From positions 1 through 50,503 of the IMG/VR virus record IMGVR_UViG_3300049783_001016: a stretch of DNA of 50,503 nt; one strand, written 5' to 3'. Positions 44,033 through 50,503 of this stretch are shown here, one piece after another. The translations under genes and the position numbers were made by a program. Each line of letters starts with the position of its first letter. Position 1 is the first letter of the stretch. Source of the DNA: a virus. The notes beneath the pieces are model-generated. The model searched no databases and was not told where the DNA came from. It was given only the letters and a program-made list of their open reading frames with translations.

Positions 44033-45567
44033 GCTCTTAAGTTATTAATTACACAATCAGTTGATAATATAGTAGATGCTACTGAAGCCGCATTTCTAAG
44101 AGCACTTTTAGTTACTAGTAAAGGATCTATTATTCCGGACTTTACCATACTTACCGTTTCACCTGTAACCACATTTAATCCTTCACCTTCAACATTAGAG
44201 TTAGTATAATTAGTAATACCAGCATTGTTTAATATAGTATTGTATGGTGATTTAATAGCATTAAACAATATTTCTTCTGACAAGTTGTCAGCGTTAATAT
44301 TATCTGCAGCATTAAGCAAGGCTATACCACCTCCTGGCACTATACCTTCTTTTATTGCGGCTTTTGTAGCACAAATAGCATCTTCTACTCTATCTTTTTT
44401 TTCTTTAAGTTCTATTTCAGAATTTGCTCCAACTTTTATTACCGCAACCTTGGCTAATAACCTAGCAATTCTTCTTTCAATCTTTTCTTTAATTAAAGAG
44501 TTTTTTTCTTTAATTATTTTTTTTCTTAAAAAATTAATTAAATTCTGAACTTCAATTGGCATTTCATCTACTTGTATTAAAGTTTCTGAAATACTACTTA
44601 TTGTCTTTTTACAAGAACCCAATAGACTAATATCTATTAAATCCATATCATCACCTAAGTCTTCATTTATTACAGTTGATCCTGTTATTAAAGACAAGTC
44701 TTCAAGCATTTCTTTTCTATTAATACCATAAACTGGTGAATTTATTACATTAACTTTTATATTACCTTTAACTTTATTCATTGCTAAAGCACTTATAACT
44801 TGAGGATCTAAATCTCCTATTATTAATAAAGATTTTTGTTCTGAAATAATATATTCTAATACGTTTTGTATTTTTCTTATATTATCTATTTTACTGTCTA
44901 ATATTAAAATTAATGGCTCATGCAGTTCGCAAGTTTTATCTTCTTTATTTGTAATGAAATGATCTAAAACACAGCCTTGTTCATATTGAACCCCCTCTAT
45001 TCTTTCTACCTCTGTTATTGGACTTTCATGCGTTTCCATTAATACAATTCCTGTATTGTCTACGCTTTCAAAAGCTTTACTTATTAATAGTCCTAAATCA
45101 TTATCATTATTGGCTGAAATTGTAGCTACTTGTTTAATTTTATCTTCAACAACTGGTGTTGAGATTTTTTCAAGATATTGCACTACTTTTTCTACAGCCG
45201 TATTTATTCCTTTTTTTAGTTCCCTAGAAGTTATGTCTTTGTTTTTATTAGCTTCCATTAATATAGCGTGTGCTATTACTGTAGCTGTTGTCGTTCCGTC
45301 TCCGGCTTCTTTAACTGTTTTTCTAGCTGCTTCTTTTATTAATTTAGCTCCCATATTTTCAACAGGATCTAGTAGAACTATAGAATTAGCAACAGTAACA
45401 CCATCTTTTGTTATTATAGGGTTTCCACTGTTGTCTTCCATTATCACACACTTACCACTAGCTCCAAGAGTGGAGCTAACGGCTTGTGTTAATTTATTTA
45501 TTCCATTGAATATTTTATTTCTAGCATCTTCACCGAAGTTTAAATGCTTTACAATTGCATCACTCAT
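44029..45567 (-). CDS. groEL: Chaperonin GroEL, phage-encoded, 512 aa
   Basis: Full-length Cpn60. ITKDGVTVA (D55, equivalent to E. coli D52) and GDGTTTAT (89-96; the D90 nucleotide motif) lie in the equatorial domain. The apical domain spans about 180-350 (VERIEGVQYEQGCVLDHF, then LLIIGDLDP). The intermediate/equatorial return has KDRVEDAICATKAAIKEG (D396, equivalent to D398) and PGGGIALL. The end is GIIDPLLVTKSALRNAASVA with D481. It lacks the GGM tail and is about 36 residues shorter than E. coli GroEL. In the apical binding groove, E. coli YLSPYF corresponds to CVLDHF, so client or GroES contacts may differ. Catalytic aspartates are intact, so it is probably active. Confidence 0.95.
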   Translation of the reverse strand: MSDAIVKHLNFGEDARNKIFNGINKLTQAVSSTLGASGKCVIMEDNSGNPIITKDGVTVANSIVLLDPVENMGAKLIKEAARKTVKEAGDGTTTATVIAHAILMEANKNKDITSRELKKGINTAVEKVVQYLEKISTPVVEDKIKQVATISANNDNDLGLLISKAFESVDNTGIVLMETHESPITEVERIEGVQYEQGCVLDHFITNKEDKTCELHEPLILILDSKIDNIRKIQNVLEYIISEQKSLLIIGDLDPQVISALAMNKVKGNIKVNVINSPVYGINRKEMLEDLSLITGSTVINEDLGDDMDLIDISLLGSCKKTISSISETLIQVDEMPIEVQNLINFLRKKIIKEKNSLIKEKIERRIARLLAKVAVIKVGANSEIELKEKKDRVEDAICATKAAIKEGIVPGGGIALLNAADNINADNLSEEILFNAIKSPYNTILNNAGITNYTNSNVEGEGLNVVTGETVSMVKSGIIDPLLVTKSALRNAASVASTILSTDCVINNLRA

Positions 45568-45601
45568 TTTATTAAATTAAATATAATTTGTTTTTTGAAT
45601 A

Positions 45602-45895
45602 TTACTCGAAGGTTTTAATTACTTTCGGTCCATTGGTAAACTCTAGTTTTTTAGCATAATGTTCAATAGAAGCATCTATTGCTTGTTCTGCTCCACCTAT
45701 AGTTTCTCTTCTGGTAACATCAATCCATACTTCAGGATCATCAATGTCTCTATATTCGGTTTGTAAAAATCCATTTGGCAATTGAACTATTCTCCAGTTT
45801 TTCTTCTGTGAAATATGCTTCCATGCTTTTATGGTATCTTCTGTTGGTTGTGGTGCACTAGACCACGTATTGGTGCGGGTATATAAAAACGTCAT
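45602..45895 (-). CDS. Conserved marine-phage hypothetical protein, 97 aa
   Basis: Contains YTRTNTWSSAPQPTEDTIKA, WRIVQLPNGFLQTEYRD, DPEVWIDVTRRETIGGAEQA and EFTNGPKVIKTFE. The PNGxxQTE...WxDVTRRET...AEQAID pattern is one I recall as a recurring small protein in marine phages of this type, with unknown function. It lies just upstream of groEL and downstream of a short gap with a palindrome, so it may be the first gene of the chaperonin transcription unit. Confidence 0.6.
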   Translation of the reverse strand: MTFLYTRTNTWSSAPQPTEDTIKAWKHISQKKNWRIVQLPNGFLQTEYRDIDDPEVWIDVTRRETIGGAEQAIDASIEHYAKKLEFTNGPKVIKTFE

Positions 45896-45924
45896 TGTAT
45901 TTGGTTTTAAGTTAAACGTTGGTT

Positions 45925-45947
45925 ATTATATACTATCACTTGATAGT
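45925..45947 (-). promoter_or_regulatory. Candidate promoter/operator before the chaperonin unit
   Basis: The sequence ACTATCACTTGATAGT (45932-45947) is a near-perfect dyad of two 7-base arms. Immediately downstream on the minus strand lies TATAAT (45930-45925). The 68-base gap is one of the longer ones in the array. The dyad could be an operator or a small hairpin. There is no convincing -35 element, so this is a low-confidence call. Confidence 0.35.
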
Positions 45948-45963
45948 TCGGTTATTTAATATT

Positions 45964-47214
45964 TTATGAAGGAATAACTGTTACATCTATAGTATACCAT
46001 GAATATTCTTCACTAGACGATGTTGTTTGTTTACACACTTCAAAATTAGCTGTTTGGGTGTTGTATCTAATTAAACCCACAGCACCTTCAGATGCTACAG
46101 GCCTATTAGCTGTATTTCCAGCAGGTAGCTGCATCGCTGAATTAACAGTTCCTGACTGAACAAATGAATCTCCGTTACCTATCAACGTGTTGTGGAGTGT
46201 TGCTGTAGACGCGTTTAATCCAGTTCCACCACGTGTTACAGGTAGAGTTCCTGTTATTGCTGAAGCTCCTACGTCTACAGCTAATTCATTATCATCTCCT
46301 GAATATATTATACCACCATTAGCTAAGTTTTCTGTTTGAATAGTTCCTGATCCTATTTTAATACCACTACCAGCTATTAAACTATTGCCTGTAGGTGTTG
46401 AAATCCAAGATAAATTACCATTATTATCTGATTCTAATATTTTATTATTACTACCAGGTCCTGTTACAGGAAATTGAATACCATAATCCTTATCCATTGT
46501 ACCATCGCCCAATCCTAAGATAACGTAGTTAGATACGTTTTGATGTCCAATTTTTAAAATACCACTACCAACACCGTCCTCTGCTTCAAGTATAACAATA
46601 CCTTTATCACCACCAGCTTCTCCAACTGTTAAAGTTCCACCAAGCCCGTCACTGCTAAAAATTAAATTGGAATCACCAGTAAAAGCTCCTGATGAGTTTT
46701 TAAATTGCACTGATCCCGTGGATCCTCCAGCGCTCGATTTGTTAACCCAACTTAAGGCGCCTCCACTCGAGCCAGCACTCAATACTTGATTAGCTGATCC
46801 GAATTCTCCATTTTCGTCTAGAATTTTAGGTACATAAATATAATTTGCAGATCCAGTTATACTTAATGATCCTGCTATAGTTATACCTGTAGCACTTGAA
46901 TCTTCAGTTATTATAGAGTCTGTTAAAGTATCTGAATCCGACCATTTAGGTATTTTATTTAAGGTTCCTGATCCATCAATAGCTGAGGTAGATATTTCTA
47001 TATTTTGCCCGCTAGGAGTTACAGTTATGTTATTGCCACCGGTTATATTTAAGTCACCAGTAAGAGAATTTAAACTATCCACAACGTCTATAACTTCTTT
47101 TATACCACTTACTGATATAGATTTAGTTGGCTTACCAGGGGCTGAAACATCTGAAACAACCATAACGTCTGACATGCTAGCCGCTGTTACTGGGTAAGAA
47201 TATATTATTGCCAT
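45964..47214 (-). CDS. Tail fibre-like virion protein with MAIIYSYP start, 416 aa
   Basis: Begins MAIIYSYPVTAASMSDVMVV, identical over eight residues to the next protein upstream. The main part is a Gly/Ser/Asn/Thr-rich beta protein with LTGDLNITGGNNITVT, ASGxIxNGSLSITG-like strands and a C-terminus with VTRGGTGLNASTATLHNTLI, a common phage fibre or tail-spike signature. It ends ANRPVASEGAVGLIRYNT and FEVCKQTTSSSEEYSWY. It probably forms a trimeric fibre or head fibre. No enzyme motif seen. Confidence 0.65.
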   Translation of the reverse strand: MAIIYSYPVTAASMSDVMVVSDVSAPGKPTKSISVSGIKEVIDVVDSLNSLTGDLNITGGNNITVTPSGQNIEISTSAIDGSGTLNKIPKWSDSDTLTDSIITEDSSATGITIAGSLSITGSANYIYVPKILDENGEFGSANQVLSAGSSGGALSWVNKSSAGGSTGSVQFKNSSGAFTGDSNLIFSSDGLGGTLTVGEAGGDKGIVILEAEDGVGSGILKIGHQNVSNYVILGLGDGTMDKDYGIQFPVTGPGSNNKILESDNNGNLSWISTPTGNSLIAGSGIKIGSGTIQTENLANGGIIYSGDDNELAVDVGASAITGTLPVTRGGTGLNASTATLHNTLIGNGDSFVQSGTVNSAMQLPAGNTANRPVASEGAVGLIRYNTQTANFEVCKQTTSSSEEYSWYTIDVTVIPS

Positions 47215-47238
47215 TTTTATTTTTTTAAATTAAACTCC

Positions 47239-48255
47239 TTATGATTCATCCAAACACTTCCAGGCACTGCCGTTATAAACTAAAACACCTGAACAACCAT
47301 TGCCAACCAAGGAAGAATCAAAAATTACCATACCTGCTGTTGGCGAGCTAATTGCAGAATTTTCTAAATTTGGAAGCACTATACCAACACCAACCTTGTT
47401 TCCACTAGAATCATTTCCACTAGAACCACCTCCAGTACCAACTAAAACACCACCAGCACCAAGCTCAGTTCCAGTATAACCACTTGCAGCAGCCCAAGAA
47501 GCTCCTGTAGAAGAACTACTATTAGAAGTTAATACTAAACCGTTTTGGTTAGCGGCTGATCCACCCATAAGAGTAGTGTTAAGCGTTACAGCTATTTGAT
47601 TAGTAGAGTCAAAACCTAATCCAACTCCTAAATCAGCGCTTATTGTGTCAGGAACTGTTGAGGTGTTAAATTCAATACCATTACCAGCTTGATAAGAGCT
47701 ACCACCACTGCCTGAAGAATTTATAGTTATAGTTCCAGCGCCACTATTGGCGGTTAAAGATGTACTACCGCTAGGTATTAAAGTTATTGTTTGTACCGTA
47801 GAACTACTATCTGTTAAGTCTAAATCTACGCTTGTAGACGTTGATGCGTTTTGTTTTGTAGATATTGTGTAAGTACTTCCACTACCTGACGCAGTGCCAA
47901 AATCATAGCCTGTTTTTGAAGCGTTAACCTTTAATATATCACCTACGTTAGCAGCGGCAAGAGCAGCTGTGTCTTTTCCAGTTCCACCACCAACGCCTGA
48001 TACAGTTCCGCCTACTATTATAGTACCAATGCCAACAGAAGGATCAGCACCACCCGCTGTTTGGGTTGGTGTTAATCCTATGCTGTCATTAAATAATATT
48101 CTATCGACATTACCGCCAGGTGTAGATGCTTTTAAATTTGCAACTTGTTGTAATTTAATGGTTCTAACAGCAAAAGAATCGCCAGGCACTGTTACTAACA
48201 GTTCTTCTGTGCCTGTTATTACACCCTCGCTTGGATATGAATATATTATTGCCAT
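47239..48255 (-). CDS. Tail fibre-like virion protein with MAIIYSYP start, 338 aa
   Basis: Starts MAIIYSYPSEGVITGTEELL, sharing eight residues with its neighbour. It then has VPGDSFAVRTIKLQQVANLK and a long Gly/Ser/Thr-rich beta region (SGVGGGTGKDTAALAAANVG, SYQAGNGIEF), ending MVIFDSSLVGNGCSGVLVYN and KCLDES. The pattern of short strands with many glycines is that of marine phage fibre proteins. The shared N-terminal octet in the pair suggests a common virion attachment segment or a gene duplication. Confidence 0.65.
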   Translation of the reverse strand: MAIIYSYPSEGVITGTEELLVTVPGDSFAVRTIKLQQVANLKASTPGGNVDRILFNDSIGLTPTQTAGGADPSVGIGTIIVGGTVSGVGGGTGKDTAALAAANVGDILKVNASKTGYDFGTASGSGSTYTISTKQNASTSTSVDLDLTDSSSTVQTITLIPSGSTSLTANSGAGTITINSSGSGGSSYQAGNGIEFNTSTVPDTISADLGVGLGFDSTNQIAVTLNTTLMGGSAANQNGLVLTSNSSSSTGASWAAASGYTGTELGAGGVLVGTGGGSSGNDSSGNKVGVGIVLPNLENSAISSPTAGMVIFDSSLVGNGCSGVLVYNGSAWKCLDES

Positions 48256-48268
48256 TTTACTTTTATTA

Positions 48269-49315
48269 TTAGTTTGTTTTAACTACGTATTTTCCTTTTT
48301 TATCTTCTTTAACTTGAGAATAATCTTGAACGGTAAGTTGAGGGTAGTTTTTAGAATTATTACCTTTTAATTTAAATTTAGATTCAAAATCATCTTCGCT
48401 AACATAGTCTCCAGTGTTATAATTGTCAAAACCTCTTACAGTATCGCTTTTCATAGCTTTTTCTTTAGGTTTTCCGTTCATGTTTAATGGTGAATGACTA
48501 CCACCTTTCATGTGTCTTAACACCTTACTTGCTCCCATGTGTGACAAAGCTTTAGGTTCTTGATCAATCACCGGTCCACCGTAAGATAAGTCTCTTGACA
48601 TATTCATAGGAGAATCTTTTTTACCGTACATTTTAGCAGGAGAAGCCTCTATTTTAGCTTTTAATCCAGCTGGTAAATTATTCTGCTTACCAACTAGTTC
48701 TTTTTCAAGAGGTGATTTCTTACCATACATGTTCATAGGAGATTTATCATCAGATCTTTCGTTTTCTAAATAATGTAATCTAGCCGATGCTGATAAATTC
48801 TTATTATAAGCTTCTTTGTTGTCATAAGCTTTGCCAGTCATTTGAACAGGAGATGCTTTTTTAGCTTTTTTTCTACTAGAATATCCTTGAGGGTTATTCA
48901 TTCTTATACTTCCATCATCTCTAAACTTACGATCACCAGTGCTCATTACTTTCTTTTTCTTCTGGCCACTTGCTGTTTTAGTTTTTACTTTAACTGTAGC
49001 TTGTTTTTTACCTGATTCAGTTTTGTATCTTTTGATTTTAACTTTAACCTTAGTACCACTGTCAGTTGTGTACTTATCTTTTCTCTTTCCAGGCTTTTTC
49101 ATGTCCTTCATTTTAGCTGGAGATCCATCTGCTTTTTTTAAACCTTTAACAGCTTTCTTCTTATATTTTTTATTAAGCTTTGTTAATTGTTCTTTTTTCT
49201 TAGCTTCATTTTTAAAAGCTTTTTTTAAAGTCTTGTCTTGTTTTTTACCGGTTGTTGATTGAACTTTCTTTTCAAGCTTATCACCTTTCTTTCTAAGTCG
49301 ATCTAGTTTTTTCAT
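48269..49315 (-). CDS. Highly basic SP-motif repeat protein, 348 aa
   Basis: First gene of the minus-strand array. The N-terminal 60 residues are almost all Lys/Glu/Gln (coiled or DNA-binding), and the next 90 are Lys/Thr/Ser-rich. The protein then carries seven short motifs: SPAKM at 65, SPVQM at 155, SPMNM at 192, SPLEK at 201, SPAKM at 225, SPMNM at 235 and SPLNM at 275. Such regular short motifs with disordered linkers suggest docking peptides or protease sites. The C-terminus ends GKYVVKTN. Not recognised as a named family. Histone-like or DNA-condensing roles are possible. Confidence 0.65.
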   Translation of the reverse strand: MKKLDRLRKKGDKLEKKVQSTTGKKQDKTLKKAFKNEAKKKEQLTKLNKKYKKKAVKGLKKADGSPAKMKDMKKPGKRKDKYTTDSGTKVKVKIKRYKTESGKKQATVKVKTKTASGQKKKKVMSTGDRKFRDDGSIRMNNPQGYSSRKKAKKASPVQMTGKAYDNKEAYNKNLSASARLHYLENERSDDKSPMNMYGKKSPLEKELVGKQNNLPAGLKAKIEASPAKMYGKKDSPMNMSRDLSYGGPVIDQEPKALSHMGASKVLRHMKGGSHSPLNMNGKPKEKAMKSDTVRGFDNYNTGDYVSEDDFESKFKLKGNNSKNYPQLTVQDYSQVKEDKKGKYVVKTN

Positions 49316-49718
49316 AATTTCTTTTAATACATGTATTATTTTTGTTTAAGTACTTAAATATATAAGTTACATATTATATTTATTATTTACAATTGAACAA
49401 TAGTGACATTAGCCTGTTACTCTATACCTTATACTGCTATTGTCATACTTTTAAAAAAGTTGTAAAATATATAGAACCTAGGTGTTGCCCCCCTCCCTAT
49501 CCGTTCCTTTAATCTAAGGAAAGTCAAATATACAAAGCGGGCCCCTCCTGTTTCATTTCTTATCTCGAATCTTTATATATTCTCATATGAGCTCTCGTTC
49601 GTATATAAATCGATGTCTCGTCTTCTCCCACATTCTTGACTTTTACTAGTATTATAATACAATGTCAGTACGATCTTCATTAGATAATATAATCAACTAA
49701 CAAATAAATAATAACAAT
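49316..49718. other. Divergent non-coding region (403 bases)
   Basis: No credible ORF on either strand. It separates the minus-strand late array from the plus-strand small genes. It holds an inverted repeat (ACAATAG at 49397-49403 and CTATTGT at 49437-49443), a C-rich plus-strand segment near 49485-49500 (GCCCCCCTCCC), a GGGCCC near 49540, and many six-base palindromes (CCTAGG, CATATG, GAGCTC, ATCGAT, ACTAGT). This is the natural place for late promoters and possibly an origin or packaging signal, none proven. Confidence 0.6.
49525..49532 (-). promoter_or_regulatory. Bacteroidota-type -7 element (TAnnTTTG)
   Basis: The minus strand reads TATATTTG, a full match to the TAnnTTTG -7 consensus of Bacteroidota promoters. 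It faces the first late gene, about 210 bases upstream of its ATG, which would leave a long leader containing the inverted repeat near 49397-49443. No TTG-type -33 element at 19-21 bases is clear, so the call rests on the -7 box and its location. Confidence 0.4.
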
Positions 49719-49811
49719 ATGAATAACTTAAATAAAATCCTATCACTCGACATCGTACTACCTACATTCTTTATAACATATGAATTAATATTCTTACTAA
49801 TAATTTCTTAG
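49719..49811 (+). CDS. Possible 30-aa membrane peptide
   Basis: A 30-codon ORF encodes MNNLNKILSLDIVLPTFFIT followed by YELIFLLIIS, ending TAG. The second half is a single hydrophobic segment. It begins after AACAAATAAATAATAACAAT, a leader similar to those of the following two plus-strand genes. It is too short to be sure; leader similarity and the one hydrophobic helix are the support. Confidence 0.35.
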   Translation: MNNLNKILSLDIVLPTFFITYELIFLLIIS

Positions 49812-49875
49812 ATATGTTTACATGTCGCGCAATACTTATAGCTAATAAATAACTAATAAACAAATATACACTTAT

Positions 49876-49936
49876 ACAAACTAAATACGACAACAACAAG
49901 ATAATAATAATAACTAAATAAATAAATAATAAATAT
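49876..49936 (+). repeat. Repeated 5' leader, copy 1
   Basis: Begins ACAAACTAAATACGA, then has GATAATAATAATAACTAA and an A/T-rich run to the ATG at 49937. A second copy before the ATG at 50390 (50334-50389) has ACAAACTAACTACGA and the same GATAATAATAATAACTAA block at the same relative distance. It is probably a shared translation-initiation or promoter leader. Confidence 0.65.
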
Positions 49937-50173
49937 ATGAAAACTAATAACTTAACAACAAAAAGATTTGTAATAAGAAAATCTTTACTCGGTACTAATA
50001 CAGTAATAACATTCACTAATAAGAAAGAAGTCACATTCACTTATGATCATGATGAGATTTACTCAACATTTCAACAAAAGTTTGAAGAAATGGTATGTTT
50101 CCAACAGTACAAATCTTATACAAATAGTAATACTGTTCCAAAATTCTGTAGAGAATTAAGTGAAATATCTTAA
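49937..50173 (+). CDS. Small hypothetical protein, 78 aa
   Basis: Encodes a 78-residue mixed alpha/beta protein (MKTNNLTTKRFVIRKSLLGT at the start; EVTFTYDHDEIYSTFQQKF in the middle; VPKFCRELSEIS at the end). No membrane helix or recognised motif. It is preceded by a leader repeated before the 34-aa gene and lies in a small plus-strand set diverging from the late operon, so it may be an early or middle gene. Not recognised. Confidence 0.6.
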   Translation: MKTNNLTTKRFVIRKSLLGTNTVITFTNKKEVTFTYDHDEIYSTFQQKFEEMVCFQQYKSYTNSNTVPKFCRELSEIS

Positions 50174-50229
50174 AAACTAAAAGTCCAGTTAGTTACTTGT
50201 TTCCTGGTAAATCAAATATGAATAAGTAA

Positions 50230-50357
50230 AGTCGAAGTTGATAGTAATACTTTAACGACTATAAATAACACGAACATATTACTCAACACATAACTGAAAT
50301 GGTTTTTAGTGAGATTCGATTTCTCACTCAGTTACAAACTAACTACGATAGTCGTAG
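50230..50357 (+). other. Run of RNA hairpins between two plus-strand genes
   Basis: Three potential hairpins occur in the 216-base gap. AGTCG-AAGT (50230-50238) pairs with ACTT-CGACT (50249-50260, three-base bulge). TAACTG (50291-50296) pairs with CAGTTA (50329-50334), enclosing AGTGAGA/TCTCACT (50308-50328). CTACGA (50343-50348) pairs with TCGTAG (50352-50357). Some could be 3' end signals or a structured leader; none has a T-run. No ORF of note lies in the gap. Confidence 0.45.
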
Positions 50358-50389
50358 GATAATAATAATAACTAATAAAAATAAATAAC
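50334..50389 (+). repeat. Repeated 5' leader, copy 2
   Basis: Matches copy 1 at 49876-49936 in the ACAAACTAA.TACGA block and the GATAATAATAATAACTAA block. Between the blocks, copy 2 has a hairpin-forming TAGTCGTAG where copy 1 has a CAACAACAA sequence. It leads straight into the ATG at 50390. Confidence 0.65.
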
Positions 50390-50494
50390 ATGAAAGTAAC
50401 TAATAAAAATAATATAAACGTAACTAAAATAGTACTTGATTTTCTAGAAGGTAAAATATCATCAAAAGAATTTAAAAAACTAATAAATAAATAA
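50390..50494 (+). CDS. Small hypothetical protein, 34 aa
   Basis: Encodes MKVTNKNNINVTKIVLDFLE followed by GKISSKEFKKLINK, TAA stop. A helical basic peptide with no known family. Support comes from its repeated leader and from the ATG of a next ORF starting two bases after its stop (50496, running off the window). It may be part of a cluster of tiny early genes. Confidence 0.5.
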   Translation: MKVTNKNNINVTKIVLDFLEGKISSKEFKKLINK

Positions 50495-50503
50495 TATGTA
50501 TAA

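Noticed and set aside
49771-50040. Minus-strand 89-aa hydrophobic ORF
   Set aside because: It lies opposite the A-rich leader and start of the 78-aa plus-strand gene; hydrophobicity comes from T-rich complement codons. No leader or neighbour in that direction.
50291-50357. tRNA or tRNA-like element in the hairpin-rich gap
   Set aside because: Stem lengths and loops do not form a cloverleaf, there is no T-loop consensus and no CCA-type acceptor.
1-50503. Stop-codon reassignment as in some crAss-like phages
   Set aside because: TAG ends the 126-aa and 76-aa genes, and TGA forms many ATGA overlaps. No gene needs read-through.

Overview
The window is about 50.5 kb of a low-GC double-stranded DNA phage genome. 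It almost certainly infects a member of the Bacteroidota, probably a marine flavobacterium. The terminase, portal, scaffold, capsid, ring and 'stabilization' proteins read like those of short-tailed crAss-like (Crassvirales-type) phages and their marine relatives. Start codons are preceded by A/T-rich leaders with no Shine-Dalgarno, and one good TAnnTTTG promoter element is present; both fit a Bacteroidota host. The standard code is used, with TAA, TGA and TAG all ending genes. Family names come from memory of protein motifs, because no database search was possible.

Layout. (1) Positions 1-620, plus strand: the 3' end of a class II ribonucleotide reductase, two very small ORFs and a bidirectional terminator. 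(2) Positions 664-49315, minus strand: one long, tightly packed array of about 40 genes read from right to left. It runs: a basic SP-motif protein; two tail-fibre-like proteins sharing an N-terminus; a conserved small protein; GroEL; GroES; a winged-helix protein; a second SP-motif protein; small proteins; a lysis group (T7-lysozyme-type amidase, small membrane proteins, 3TM-type holin); a HExxH protein; virion and fibre proteins; small conserved proteins and a GroES-like double-barrel protein; small and large terminase; portal; scaffold; major capsid; a small capsid accessory; neck and ring proteins; a large stabilization/muzzle protein; tail proteins; three internal ejection-type proteins, the last of 3398 aa; and four small basic proteins. 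Many junctions are ATGA or TAATG overlaps, which suggests translational coupling. (3) Positions 49316-49718: a 400-base divergent non-coding region. (4) Positions 49719-50503, plus strand: three tiny genes with A/T-rich leaders, two of which share a repeated leader sequence.

How it fits together. The minus-strand array is the late (assembly and lysis) program. The phage brings its own chaperonin pair, in the order groEL then groES, opposite to bacteria, plus a second protein that looks like two GroES folds in tandem. All are likely aids to folding or assembly of capsid or tail proteins. Intrinsic terminators flank the 265-aa gene just downstream of the capsid genes and could set capsid stoichiometry. 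The 3398-aa protein carries metalloprotease-, nuclease- and HAD-phosphatase-like motifs and is probably injected with the genome. A short SP[LMFA]N-type motif recurs in at least six otherwise unrelated basic proteins and is the most unusual window-wide pattern.

No tRNA, CRISPR array, insertion sequence, integrase or attachment site was seen.
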